From positions 2,616,256 through 2,680,255 of the forward strand of contig NC_135041.1 in NCBI RefSeq assembly GCF_051020975.1: a DNA stretch of 64,000 nucleotides. The letters are read 5' to 3'. This document shows positions 1 through 12,106 of this stretch, in pieces. This stretch comes from Osmia lignaria lignaria (taxonomy: Eukaryota > Arthropoda > Insecta > Hymenoptera > Megachilidae). How positions within the stretch are numbered: the first letter of the stretch is position 1; every line of letters starts with the position of its first letter. A program made the translations under genes and the position numbers. The notes under the pieces were generated by a model. That model saw only the letters and a list, made by a program, of their open reading frames with translations, ran no database searches and was not told the DNA's origin.

Positions 1-1656
1 CCTGGCTTGTATATAGATAAACAACGATTTATCGCGAATGTTAAAGGCTTTAAAGAAAAACGCGGACGCCACTCCTGGCTCGTAGGACAATGCTTGGCTG
101 AGCGACCTATTTAACTAATCTCGGTTCTTGTGAGAAAGAATAGAATCTAAGCAATTGGTGTATATATGAGATTATCAGAACGACGAGAGGTCTTGCCCTT
201 GCGGGATAGAGTCGCACGTCGCTGATGTGCACAAAGTCTTTGCGTTCCGTGATGTCTAGGAAACGTCCAGAGGCACTTCCGTGGTCTCTTGGATTTTTCC
301 AGATTCAGTGGTTCGTTCAGTACCGTGCTTCCTCACCCACAATAGATGGAATATTTGCCGGAACGACAATTGCACACTTGCCACCAGTAATGGGTAGGCA
401 TGCACTGTCGGCGGTTGCTATTAGATGTCTTTGAGATTCGACTGACAAGAACCGAAATTATAGATTTAACGCAACTAATGGTGTAATTTGTTACGTTGGG
501 CGAGACTATGTTATTTGTCTATCTTGGCACTCTTGTTTAGAACAACTAAGAGGTTTCGGCAGGGCACGATTACGTGACCTCGACGATTTCTCTGTCTCTA
601 ACAAACAGTGACCTTGATGTTGATACTATTTGTTACATGAATACTTGAAATAATTGTCTTGAATATATATATAAAACGCGATGCACGAATCATATGTGCC
701 ACAAACCCAGGAGTCACAAACTGAGTCGCGGCACTGCTTCACGGAATTTGTATTTCACTGGTGTTGATGTGAACCGATTTAGTGTAACAGAATTTGGATG
801 TTATAAATTCATTAAACTGACTACTACGACGAAACCTTGGTTATTGCGAACGGGTATCCCTTGTAGCAGTGCCGCGGCTCAGCTTGTGCACGCGACTCCT
901 CGGTTTGAGGCGCATACACGAAGACAGTAAATCGGCAGTTTGACGATTTTACCAAGTCGGTTTGACTCGCCTTCGCGTACCGTTTCTCGCCCAACGGACC
1001 CTCGTATTTCGCGTCTTAACGCTAGCGCTTTCGAACGTAGAGTGCTGGATCATCGATCCGCATCGACCTCCTTCGATCGATCCTAGGTAAGGATCGATAC
1101 CGCCTGGGGATCGATGCGCACGCATCAAGAGCGAGTGGGAATCGTTGTCGTTTAAGGGGTATGCCCCCTAATGAGCCGAATATATATATATATATATTTA
1201 TATGTAACATATACGGTTACAAATTTATACAAAAAAAAAATACATCGATAATTACCGCGTCGATAAAAGATCGACGCGGGATATATAGATAGAGATAGGA
1301 GTAACGCGTAGAAAGAGACAGCAATAGAGCGCAGAATAAAGAAAGATAGCACTACGCATAGACAGAGACAGCGATACGCGCGGAGTCACGTACACTCCGG
1401 TCAAAGTCCAAACACTTCCGGTATCGAAAACGCGTATAAAAAAAACTTCTACGTAAGCAAATCTCGGGTATAAATACGAGCGTGCCGCGAGGAGCATTTC
1501 CACTTCGATTCTGATCGTAGTCCGACACGGATCTATGATACGATTACTACATAGGTTTCCAGTAGCTTAGATTCTTTTGTCGGCGAGGCGGCAAAGGGTC
1601 TGTGTCAGACCCGGAGCGCTCGACCACCGGTTCGCAGCGGTTTTCATACGTGTCAG
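1..1656. other. No gene recognised
   Basis: Six-frame reading gives only short chance ORFs. Visible texture: a TA microsatellite near 1,181-1,197, a cluster of ATCGAT-rich sequence around 1,050-1,110, and an imperfect repetition of the phrase AGAGACAGC near 1,315-1,370. No element termini could be assigned, so this may be old repeat or intergenic DNA. Confidence 0.5.
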
Positions 1657-1810
1657 GTTCGCTACCAAGCTTAACGAGCGAGCGAAAGCCGAAGCTCCTT
1701 GGATGCGGCCTATTAGCACACTGGCTCTAGAGCGACGATACCGTCCTGCAGTGTTCGCAACCAAGCTTAACGAGCGAGCGAAAGCAGAAGCTCCTTGGAT
1801 GCGGCCTATC
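1657..1810. repeat. Direct duplication of a 58-bp segment
   Basis: A segment of about 58 bp (about 1,657-1,714) recurs at about 1,753-1,810, offset 96 bp, with only a few mismatches. Both copies contain ACCAAGCTTAACGAGCGAGC and CTCCTTGGATGCGGCCTAT. Overlapping ORFs on both strands here are by-products of the duplication. Confidence 0.85.
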
Positions 1811-2040
1811 AGTGACGGCTAAGTTGCTCAGAAATCGTACTGCGGCCGAACGGGTTAGCTCCTACAGTGTCGGAACGGATCCACGCCAACTCCTCGACAA
1901 TCGAACAATTTATTTGAATAAATTTTATTTTATAAATTCAAGTTATAGATTTAGAATTTTCATAATCGTATCTAGAGACGCGTTCACTAATCAATTAAAT
2001 TTTTTCTTTGTATTTTATTTTAGGTCAAACTATTTTGTTA

Positions 2041-2441
2041 TTTTTCTTTGTAATTTTTTATACAGGGCGCACTCACTGTACTTAACTAATATAATTATTT
2101 TCCTTTTGTATTTCAAGAACAGGGCGCAACATTTGTACACTGATTACATTAATTCTTTATATTATTTTCATCACCTTTTTATATAACTCAAATAATTACT
2201 TACCTTTTCTTTTTATATACATATTATAAACAAACACAACACACAACTTTCTTGAATAAACACTCATTACGATTTTTGAGAAAGGAATTAACGTTGGATT
2301 TCACTCCTTTACCGCGCACCACCCGAACCTATGATCCCTTCATTATTTTGTTATTTACGAGTCGCCTTCTCATAGGGAACCGCTCTCCCTACGCGGTCGG
2401 TGCAGTAGCGTACTCGCGATAATAATTCCCGGGACGTTACA
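2041..2441 (+). mobile_element. LTR-like 3' part, family G copy 1
   Basis: The last 200 bp match the end of the sequence at 18,311-18,611: GCACCAC...GAACCTAT, then GTCGCCTTC, GGGAACCGCTCTCCCTA, GTCGGTGCAGT, and a terminal CGTTACA. AATAAA lies upstream near 2,257 in both copies. The CGTTACA end and polyadenylation signal suggest a retrotransposon LTR. The 5' boundary is not resolved and no target-site duplication was found. Confidence 0.5.
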
Positions 2442-2970
2442 GTTGCTACAAGGTGCAATAATATTATTACGTATTTATTAGTATTAGCGTCATATCTACA
2501 TAAACCCATGTCGATGAAATTTTCAGCTGATATGTAAATTAGTCTATATACAATATATTTTACATTTTGCATAAATTTGTGTAGGATTGGGGCGGGCACG
2601 GGTAGCTCAATTACCACTTCTTATGATTAATTGGTTAATTTACTGTAAATAAAAGCGAAAACGAAAATAAAGAAAAGAAAAAAAAAAGAATTGAGATTGA
2701 CTTGACATGCAATCGGCAGCACAGCTATCCGCCGAGATCTCACCGCACACTGCACTAGGTCGTCGCTGTGTAAAACGCAACGGTAGAAACAAAAGAAGGA
2801 CAGCTTCTAGAATTCGACGTTTCCAGAATTCTGTTATTTCTTTGCAATATTCCCACATTTGTGTTATGAATAACTCTAAATGTGGTATAGATAAGTGGAG
2901 ATAAGTTACGTCGAATGGGATATAGAAAATTTATTATTACTTATTTATAAAAATAAAATTTATTATTATT
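2442..2970. other. No gene recognised
   Basis: AT-rich sequence with a purine run at 2,645-2,690. No ORF resembles a known family and no element ends were identified. Confidence 0.4.
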
Positions 2971-3969
2971 TGTGACCCTCTTGGGGATTCACTCTGCGGT
3001 ACAAAATCTATAATCACGGTGGGCGCCAGCCACTCGCTGTGGCGATCGAATCAAAAGGGAAAGGGGTAATTGCGGGTGCTTACAGGGGATGGGACTCGTG
3101 GCACTTACGTCCTTACAATAATTCGCGGGGGAGTACGCAAGGAGGACCGTTTCGGGTCGGGAGAGATCTTAGGGTAGGGAAAGGTTTCAGGAAGTTCGTA
3201 CACGTTACGCGTAGGAGGATTCGTAGACGGGACTGACAGGGGATGGATTAAGGGGTTTCGCAAAACGTAATAGCGGAGCGTCAAAACGATACGCGATCGC
3301 GAATGTATGCTGGCGAAGATTGCCGTTGCCAGAACTCACACTTTACAATCGTGGTACTTAAGGGGACTCACCGAACGGTGCACTCCGCACTCTCGCCAAC
3401 ACTCTCGCACAAATCGCTTTTCCTTTTGCTTTCTCACTTCTACCCGACTCTCGCTCACTCACCAAAATCTCTCTCTATTACGCTTTCTATAGCTTAGGGC
3501 TCAATGACGGTTCGCCGTCGCGGGATGGTTTTGGGGAGGGGATGGGACTAGGAAGGGGGCCTCTTCCGGCAACGGGATAGATCGATTATCGATTGTCGAT
3601 CTGCCGGTGATCGGGGTCGATGGGGCTGACGGATTTCCTGCGGCGACGGATGGGGTGAGGTCTTCGGGCTCGGCGACAGATGGCTCCGGGTGGGCGTTTG
3701 CAAACTTCTGGGCAGCTTCGTCCAATTTTCCGAAGTCCCGCGTTGCTCCTTTCTTTTGGAAGGGTTGAAGGTCTGTCGCCGGCCTCGTAGCTCCTTCTAG
3801 AGTTGTCCGCTTCTTGGGGTCCTTTCCGTCGCCTCCATCGGCCCGATACCGGCGGGCAGGGGGAAAGGGGTAAGGTGAGGGAAGGGTTAAGGGTTATCTT
3901 TAGGTGGGAATGTGAGGTGGGAGAAGCGCAGCGATTGTAACGGGGGGTCACAGGTGTCACCACGTTACA
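2971..3969. mobile_element. Candidate solo LTR of about 1 kb
   Basis: The segment starts TGTGACCC and ends CACGTTACA (TG...CA, near-inverted TGTGAC/GTTACA). It is flanked on both sides by TATT (2,967-2,970 and 3,970-3,973), which would be a 4-bp target-site duplication. It is clearly more GC-rich than the AT-rich flanks. The duplication lies in AT-rich DNA, so chance is possible. Overlapping ORFs on both strands are low-complexity and probably not coding. Confidence 0.4.
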
Positions 3970-6042
3970 TATTATAATAATAATAATTTTTTCGCGACTC
4001 TGTACAATTGTAATTTTTCAAAGTGACACATATGTATGTAAATACTTACATGTCATTTATTAAACTAACTTTTGTATCTTTTTAAAATGCTCAAGACATT
4101 CAATTTCAAGTTTTGCATTTTTTAATTTTTCTTCACAAATATTTTTACATTCTTCAACACAGGCTGGAATAGGAAATAAATTTCTTTTCTGGGAATTCAA
4201 ATTCCCTAAATGCAGTGTCTTCTACTATTTTGTACGTATTTTGAAATATTTTGTACTGTAAAAATCATAATTTATCATCTATATTCTTACAGTTTGTTGC
4301 GGTTATATTTTTGTTTTTTGATACCAATGAAGTAATTCGCTATTGGGTTAATGCTGTTGAATTTGCAACAGATAGAATTTCACCGGGTAGAGAAATTTCT
4401 GGATCGTCAGGATTAACTACAGATTGTGAGGGTCGCAACTGAAAGAGGTAAAAAAAAAAGAAAAGTACATTCTACAATCAATAGATACATGAAAGAACAT
4501 CCATGAGAATGATTTTGATGTAGACCAAGAAAATTGATTAATTAAGAAACTATATATGTAAGTTTATTTTACATTAGTCAAAGTCTGATACATTTCAAGA
4601 AATACGATTTCTTTTCAGCCAAACTCATCTCAATTATTCCATTTTCACTCCAGGTTTCAAAAGTTGCGCTACATGAACATAAGATATATCTGAACGTTCA
4701 GTGAATGTGGAATATTTGGCAGATATTTATTATTAGTAATAGCTTTGGTTAAAAATAAATGTTAAAGCAAAAAAAAGTCACGATGTATTAATGAAACGTT
4801 AGCTGGTGTGCCCACCGAGAGAGGGCAGGGTGTACTGTCTAGTCTAGTTTTTAAGACGCAGTAAAAAGTTAAAACAAGAAAATTTATGATCTCATTTTTA
4901 TCTTATTTCATATTGATAATAAAATCGTTTGGTGCATGCATGACCGAGTTTTAGTTCAGTAAATCCCACTGCTTTTATTCTTAATGATGGGCATTATATG
5001 GATAACTAGATTTTCGGTTAACCATGTGTGGCTACGCCGGTAGAGGAGAAAGAGCCGGTTTGTAATAATAAATAGTTATTATATCTACGTATAGTTTGAT
5101 ATTAAAAATTCTCATGTAATATTCATATCAAATAATTTTTCTTTTGATTTATCAAAACCACCATTCAATGAATAAGTTTGTGTATTAATATTACATATAA
5201 GAATATGTATAATACTATATGTATGTTATATAATATATACTGTCATATAAGAATTAGATTATTAAATACATTATTCAAAAAATTCTTTTATACCTATGTT
5301 GCAGTTTATGATTAGCAACTAAATAGTAAAAGAAAATCTAATCTGTCGTTATAAAATATGTAATATATCAATTTATCTATTGTGTGTTAAATTTAATAAA
5401 AATGATGTTCTTCAATCCACCATTTATTTCTTACATAAACTATAACTAACAGTTTTGAATAACAGAGAAAAAAACAACGTTTCGACTACATTCAAATCTC
5501 CTAACATGGATTATTTACTTCATACTTGATTCTCATTTTTCTTTCCTTATCTATTGTTATTTCACATTTCCCGCTTAGATCAGAACAAAAGTTCTTTAAT
5601 AGAAGTTTTGAAATTAAGATTTAATTACATTGTTTGATGTTTAAATGACTCTGACAGCTAAAACATTTCAGGGTTAGTTTGTTTTCAATTGCCTATCATG
5701 TGCTGATCCATGCAAAATGAATTGATAAATATATATGATTTGATAATGGTTGCATCCATTCAGTTTATTTGTATAGTATTTTACGTATTACACATATTAG
5801 ACGTATACTTACATGATTAACATAGCAAACAAGTCTCCTAATTTCCACAAAACAGTTTTGTCTCTCTATAACCTTAAAGTAGATAACTGCTCAACATTGA
5901 TTAATCCACTTGAAACAGATACGTTAAAGAAGCCACAAAGTACAACGCTCATGCCTATTAAATATATTCCTTTAATAGGTAGAAAATACTTATCTCAATT
6001 TCGTTTTTGGTTCTCATTTTCCAACCGATACAAGAATTATTA
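3970..6042. other. AT-rich, no gene recognised
   Basis: Strongly AT-rich. The short ORF at 4,251-4,442 and the 76-codon ORF at 5,813-6,043 match no family I recognise. A hairpin-like TGTATGTAAATACTTACATG occurs near 4,032. No termini assigned. Confidence 0.4.
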
Positions 6043-6201
6043 AGAACACAAAATTACTTAAAAAGTCACAACAAACATCATCCATCAGCACTTCATATTT
6101 TAAGTATCGAATCAGAACACGGAATCACTTAAAAACTGTCACAACAAACATCTTTCAGCACTTCATATTTTAAGATATTTTCATATTTTAAGTGTCGAAT
6201 C
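6043..6201. repeat. Two-copy tandem repeat, about 75-85 bp
   Basis: Two adjacent copies share CACAACAAACATC, CAGCACTTCATATTTTAAG and TCGAATC. The second copy has a short extra duplication of CATATTTTAAG. Confidence 0.75.
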
Positions 6202-6550
6202 TGTCGGGAAATGATTGCAAAACATGGGTCTTTTAAACACAAATCGAAAGAACTTTATTATTATAAACTAGGAACTAAAGTACTAATATATATATATACG
6301 TTAAACTATAAGATAAAAGAAATAAGTAGCGATTCTTTTGGATCGCATTTTCGCAGACGCGCAGGACGCGAACATTCGCACAATACCATACGCGATTTGT
6401 AACGTAGCAAAGGGCGCTATAGTCGCCTCGCAGCGACTCGCAGCGACCCGCAGCCGTCACGTGCTACAGCTTGCTCGATGAGAGCGCGCGGAGATTATCT
6501 TGCTGCCAACAGAATCTTTCACAGATACTTGCACAAATATTATATACAGT

Positions 6551-7156
6551 CACAGCCGACTCTAGTACTAGCCGTGCTGAAGTAAAAATGGCAACACCGC
6601 GGGAGTCTGGTCTGAATATATCAACACCTAGCCTACTCTATCTGCCTCCCGGACTCCCGGACTTTCAGTCAATCAACGTCGTCAGACTCCCGACTACTCT
6701 CTGGACTTCACATAACCTCTTTGGTTTCGTTCCAATAATTTCGCTTGTTTCAAGGTTTTTATTAACTTATATACACGTTCATCAATTCTTAAATGTTTCA
6801 ATTTGACCCAAAGATGGTTTCATTTTACTTCATACCTAAATTTTCTTGAAACCACTGTAAATATTTCAAATATCATGCTTCACAACACCAAACTACTTTG
6901 AGAGTACACAAAATATATATCACATTTATAACAATTTTATACTACCACATCACTTCTATTTGCCATAGTTGCAACGTTTATATATTGTTTATACATAATT
7001 AACACCAAATAGTGTATATTACTACAGCTTTTAATTAAAAAAGACGTTAATTACAATTCCGAGCACAGGACTCTGTTTTTGAAAATAGGACTCCCGATTG
7101 TCACGTGAGCGGTGTTGCCACGTTGTTCAGCATGGCTAGTACTAGAGTCGGCTGTG
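6551..7156 (+). mobile_element. MITE, family F copy 1 (606 bp)
   Basis: Terminal inverted repeats of about 23 bp (CACAGCCGACTCTAGTACTA at the left, its complement at the right). Flanked by ATACAGT at 6,544-6,550 and at 7,157-7,163, a 7-bp target-site duplication. A second copy of the same 606-bp length lies inverted at 42,715-43,320, also with a 7-bp duplication. It has no coding capacity; the ORF at 6,471-6,806 spans the end. A 7-8 bp duplication would fit P-like or hAT-like transposases, but none is encoded here. Confidence 0.9.
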
Positions 7157-7162
7157 ATACAG

Positions 7163-8100
7163 TGTAACGTGAAATGTTATCACGTGAATATGTTTAGAGT
7201 GTTATGGCGACACTGCTATGGGAATATTTATCGATAGTCTGTAGTATCGATATATCTCGAATATCAGACGAGGACCTTTTGTATCGATGGTCATAAATTA
7301 AGAGCGAAATTCAAACATCGTCTGTGCGTACACTTATATAAATAGACAAAGATTAAATTGTAAACCCCTCGACGTGGGTAATCGAGCTGAGAGAAAGCCG
7401 GAAATCCAGAGAATGGAATAGTTTCACTTCGGAAATTCCTAAAAGACTAATTTATAATAGACCATAGCCAATTCGTTGTTTTCGACCAAGTCACGAACGG
7501 TCCTTAAAAGTTACGAAGTCTTTTTCGATATCCTGTCTTTTCATACACTCTAAGAGGGTCGTAAATTTCCTCGATAGTTGCCTTGGCAAGTACAAGGTCT
7601 TGTCGTTTCCTCATTTCTCTGGGTCCCACGCTTTCTAGTAGCACATGTGCGCTGCAACGTTCTAGCGTCTTGGCGGAGCGCCTCCACTTCCACGCGCCTG
7701 AGGGTGGACCATGGCCAGGAGAAGGGGCCTACGCAGGACGGAGTGGACTCCTCCACCATTGGACGAGGGATGATCCTGAGGGAGGATCCAGGATCCATCA
7801 AGGAAGCGGAATCGATCGACGATGCGCGAAGATCTCCTCCGCCAAGCGCAGAATCGTTAGAATGATTTTGTCGCTCAATTTACAAAGTTGTTCTCACGCT
7901 GCTAATAAACGCATTATTAAACCAAAGTTTCACGTTTGTTAATAAAGAGTTGAACTTACCAATAGTAAATAACAGTGAATAACGGTTTTGTTAAATTCAT
8001 TTTCGCACCTTGCGAGCAGGGTGCTTTAGCGCCCCACGGGTAACTTACCGACGTTCTTTTACATTTCAAATATCCCTAATATCCAAGTCCACACGCAACA
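7163..8100 (+). mobile_element. Solo LTR, family E copy 1
   Basis: Starts TGTAACGTG and ends ACACGCAACA, with ACAG at 7,159-7,162 and 8,101-8,104. The region about 7,359-8,100 aligns with 41,681-42,346, sharing TCCACCATTGG, TCCTGAGGGAGGAT and the CGCAACA end. AATAAA occurs near 7,940. Paired ORFs on both strands at 7,550-7,942 are conserved only as DNA and look non-coding. The left end abuts MITE F1, so its position is less certain than the right end. Confidence 0.55.
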
Positions 8101-8337
8101 ACAGATACTACAGAATTCAGAAATATTGAACTTCATTTAATTGTAATCAGTAAATGACATAATTTGATAAGACTTTATGACAAAATTTAATAATAATTAA
8201 CTTCAACACGTTACAATTATAATATTAAATACCGAACACTATCTATATGAAAATAGACATAGTTAATAAAACAAATATAGATTTAACCACATCGGACGGA
8301 ACACGCATAACCTGAAATAAATCACGACGTAAGAAAT

Positions 8338-8515
8338 TTAATTCTGTGTCCAATTGATACTGTGCGCAATTTTTACGGTGCCCAACTGTACTGTGCGATA
8401 TTGTACACGTGCGCAATAGAGCTGTGCCCAATTCTCACTGTGCGCAATAAGAACGTGTCCAAAGGAGCTGTGCGCAATGCGACAGTGCACAATCGTATTG
8501 TGCGCAATAGACCCG
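8338..8515. repeat. Degenerate 14-17 bp minisatellite (GTGCNCAAT core)
   Basis: About eleven head-to-tail units of 14-17 bp carry the core GTGCGCAAT (variants GTGCCCAAT, GTGTCCAAT, GTGCACAAT) followed by variable bases and usually AC(T). ORFs on both strands are repeat artefacts (for example IAHS and CAQ-type repeats on the minus strand). Confidence 0.8.
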
Positions 8516-9036
8516 CTCCCAGAAGATCGTGGTGCTGGCCTCCGCCTCGTATTTGAAAGGTACGAGACCCGCCAGACACATCGCCGCCGCATGGGATACT
8601 GTGCGGTATCCTCTCGCGACCCTAATAGCCATCCTCCGCTCGACTCGCCGCAGCACTGCTTGGCTGCGGCGAAACACCATCAGGGCCTCAGCCCATATGA
8701 GCGAACCATAAAGGGCAATGCTCCGCACGATCCCCGTATAAAGGCGGCGAACCTTCTCGCTCGGCCCCCCCGATATTGGGCAGCACCCGCCCAAGGGCGT
8801 TTGCTACCCTGTCTAATCGGGGGGCAAGACGGTCGAAATACCTTTCGAAGTGACTGTGGCTGTCCAGGTGGAGGCCAAGATACTTGAATCCTTCACCCAC
8901 CTGGACCCTGGTGTCACCTACCCGGATCCAAGACTGGGGCGGTGGTGCAACCCCGCGCCGAGGCGACTAAAACCACATCGCCTCGGTCTTGTGGGGCGCT
9001 ATCTGCAGCCCCACTCTCCTGACAGCGTGGGTGGGA
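8516..9036 (-). pseudogene. Non-LTR reverse transcriptase, C-terminal fragment
   Basis: On the minus strand, three reading frames together give a protein typical of the end of the RT region in R1/jockey-type LINEs. In order: APHKTEAMWF, then FKYLGLHLD with RLDRVANALGR, then LYTGIVRSIALYG followed by VLRRVERRMAIRVARGYRTVS. Frame changes occur near 8,890 and near 8,770, the latter in a run of seven C. The catalytic palm upstream and the 3' end are missing. The broken 5' junction carries three TTAGG units (9,031-9,048). Clade is inferred from motif style only. Confidence 0.75.
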
Positions 9037-9049
9037 ACCTAACCTAACC

Positions 9050-9710
9050 TACTGTAAGTATTGGAAATTATATTTAGTAACTTGTACGGTATCCTCAGAC
9101 ACGAGCGGACTCTAGCCTACAGGTCGCAATCGGTTTCTGGTCTAGAAAGAGCTATGTTAGTACAGGCCGTTTCAAGGAGCTCCGCTCCTCGCTAACTCTT
9201 TATACTTGAGTATGGACTCAGTACTAACACCTGGTTAACACGTTGCGGACCATGATCTGAAGAATCTCGTACGTCGCTACTGAAAAATTATCTTACTCTT
9301 GCGCTCTATCTTTGCCTAAGCAAGTCAGCGCAGAGCTTTTCCACTACTGTCAGAGTGGTGTCTGTATTCGACCGAAGTCGGAGACGATCTGATCTTTCAC
9401 TGTGTGGAACGCCTCGATTTATAGTCAGATTTTGCTAACCAAGCGCTTTTTTTCTATACAGAATTCCTTTCGACTTCTGGAATTCCGAACACGTGTCTCC
9501 CGAGCACCCCTGTTCCCTAATCTACGCGGTCACCCTACTCTAAGATTTCACCCCACGGCGAGATCATCGGGGTTCCGCTGGCGCATACGTGGTCGCACGT
9601 CGATCAATTATCGATAACTTGATTTACCGACCGACTTACCGACTAGACATTTACCGATTTACTGACTAAACTGAATTATCTATAAAATTTGAAATGAAAA
9701 TTATTTTACT
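9050..9710. other. No gene recognised
   Basis: Mixed composition. The ORF at 9,402-9,617 matches nothing I recognise. No repeat partner was found elsewhere in the window. Confidence 0.4.
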
Positions 9711-10582
9711 ACTAGCTTTTGCCCGCGGCTTCGCTCGCACAGGAAACCGTTTAATGCCCTCGGAAATTGATATTGTTTCTCCATACAACATTTTATCCCC
9801 CTGTTCACCCCTATAGAGTTTTAATTTTGTCATGTTGCCATTTTAGATTTCAAAATTGACTTCGAAAAGGAGGAGGATACTCAATTCGATGTGTATATTT
9901 ATTTATTTATTTATTTTTTTTAATGTATGTTCACCGATTACTCCGAGACGGATGGACCAATTGGAACGAAACATTTCGCGTCTTATAGAGTATAACTCCC
10001 CATTGGTCCCACTAAAAAAACATTTTGCATTTTTTCATTCCTAACGACTTTTTTTCTAAATGTATGTTCGCCGATTATTCCGAGACGGATGAACCAATCG
10101 GAACGAAACCTTTTGCATCTTCTAAAGCATGTGTCGCGGTTGGCCAGTTAAAAAAACATTTTATATTTTTTTATTCCGAACGCTTTCTATTGCAGGAAAA
10201 CGTACTATTTCATGTACGTACGCCGTACGTTCACCGATTACCGCGCGGCGGATGGACCAATCGGATCGAAAATTTTGCATCTTGTAGAGTATATCTCCCG
10301 ATTGGTCCCGCAAAACAATTTTTGTGTTTTTCATTCCTAACGACTTTTATCCCAAAAAACGTAATACTTCATTTATATCTTCCGGCGTTTATGCTACAAG
10401 GAATGTACCGAATGCGATGAAACCTTTCACATTTAGTAGGAGGTATATCCGCGATGATCCCATTCGCAAAAATTTATGAAATTTGTTAATAACTACTGTT
10501 ATAGCAAAAAATCTATTCCTTCATGTTACTCTGCAAGGAATGTATCGTTCGCGGTGAAACCTTTCATATTTAGTAAGATATT
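9711..10582 (-). mobile_element. Non-autonomous Helitron-like repeat, family I copy 1
   Basis: The left edge ACTAGCTTTTGCCCGCGGC reads on the minus strand as a Helitron 3' end: a GC-rich hairpin followed by CTAG. Then comes GACTTCGAAAAGGAGGAGGA and at least three 135-165 bp tandem units starting near 9,923, 10,060 and 10,225. Each unit has a GGACCAATYGG-type arm and a CCNATTGGTCC-type arm. Two further diverged units follow (from about 10,385), sharing GAAACCTTTCAYATTTAGTA. Related copies lie at 24,670-25,100 and 61,321-61,736. No coding potential. Interrupted at 10,583 by element J. Confidence 0.6.
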
Positions 10583-10770
10583 CAGGGTGTCACGCGACTA
10601 CCTCGGCAGCCGAAGATGGATGATTGCTATGGTGATTCTAAACAACGGTTTCCCTTGCCAAAATGTTGGTTAAGGCTTGATTTTCGAGTTAAAACAAAAA
10701 ACACCGACCAATCCAAGCGCGTATAGCGCGCAGTCCCAGGGACTGCACTGACTGGTACGAAAACCGGGCC

Positions 10771-11572
10771 CCTCCTTGAAACTATCGTCGTGCTCAACTG
10801 CATAGTAACAGAAACTCGTGATAGAAAAACTCGGTTTCGACCGAGGAGAGGTATCGTAAACAGCGTTCGCTGCGCGGTTAGTCAGTGCTTCGCATTGTAG
10901 GGGTCTCCTCAGGCTAACTGCGCAAAAGCGTAAAGATTAATTGATTTCTGAAATTAACACCGATACTCTCCTCTTTTTCACGCGTGGGCGCCAGTCGGTC
11001 CCTAACCCGATCGCGTGTATGAATTGAATGCTGGAATGAGAACGCGAAGTAATCTAGCGTGTTGAATATTTGTATGAATGCGAGAGCGAGGAATGAGAAC
11101 CCTTGCAAGCAAACGTTAGCAAGCGTTCGAGGACTGTTTAGAGGCGAAGGGTCGAACGCGGCAATAAAAGTCTTTGTATCGAATTCCGAGAATTTGCCTG
11201 AAACCGAAAACCTAACGGTAATTTTCGAATAGCGAGAACGTTCTCGAACCAACTACGTTACAAATGTAATAACGAATATTCAACATAATAAGAAAAGACT
11301 AGAAGATATTAAAAATTGCAATCGAACACCGAATGCCTTACAACGTGCGTACCAGCGTAATTCGTGTTGCGAACCGACACCTACGAACAAATAATCATGG
11401 TCAATTGTTAAAGAAAGCCGATTGTTAAGCCAATTGTTAAAGAAAGAACTTCGTGATCGCCAACCGTTATTCATTTATAAAATCTAGGAGTTATTCATAA
11501 TTAATCGCATATTTATTGCTCACTGATTTAAACTGTTAATAGATATTCGCATCAGTTATCATCATATCATCA
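10771..11572 (+). mobile_element. 3WJ-family fragment, left half
   Basis: Collinear with 35,221-35,998 of the full 3WJ element, beginning at CCCCTCCTTGAAAC. It keeps the UUCG hairpin near 10,829 and the three-way-junction motif at 10,872-10,923. The first 285 bp and everything after about 16,650 are missing. Helitron H1 splits it at 11,572/11,573. Confidence 0.85.
10872..10923 (+). ncRNA. Three-way-junction RNA-like motif
   Basis: The outer arms (10,872-10,883 and 10,912-10,923) pair over 12 positions with two G.U pairs. Inside are hairpin AGUGC-UUC-GCAUU and hairpin AGGG-GUC-UCCU. The G.U pairs would be A.C mismatches if read on the other strand, so the plus strand is the likely RNA. Function unknown. 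Confidence 0.6.
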
Positions 11573-12106
11573 TCATACTATTATATAAAGAGACAACGTT
11601 TGTTTGTATGTTTACAAATATTTCAAAAACTACTTAACCGATTGATACGAAATTTTAACAGTAGCTTCCTTGCCTTCTCTGGAGTGACATAGGCTATATG
11701 ATTTTAATAAAAATGATATTACATTCGCGTAAAAATACGTAACAAGATGTTGAGCGCTCTGCACTCTGAGCCTATGCCTGCTACTCCCTAACTACCACTG
11801 CCAACCGCTAGGTGGCTGCGCGTTCGTGCCTACCCAAAAGAGAACTCGCAAAGTTTGCATGATATATACAAGTCCGTTTCCACCGGCGAATCGTCTATTT
11901 TCGTCTTACAAATTTTATGACTGCATTTAATTTTGCCTTTGAAATTTTTGTCGCTGTGTGCCTTACGCTTGCGAATACAAGTCGTTAACAGGTTACACCC
12001 ATTACGTGGCGACTACTCTTTAACCTCTATCCGAAAGAGAATTCGCGAAATTTTCATAATAAAGGTAGACGAGTCGACTTCGACAAATAGGATTTATTCA
12101 CAAACT

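Noticed and set aside
1022..1503. Overlapping minus-strand ORFs near 1.0-1.5 kb
   Set aside because: Short, AT- or low-complexity-driven, mutually overlapping in different frames and without recognisable motifs.
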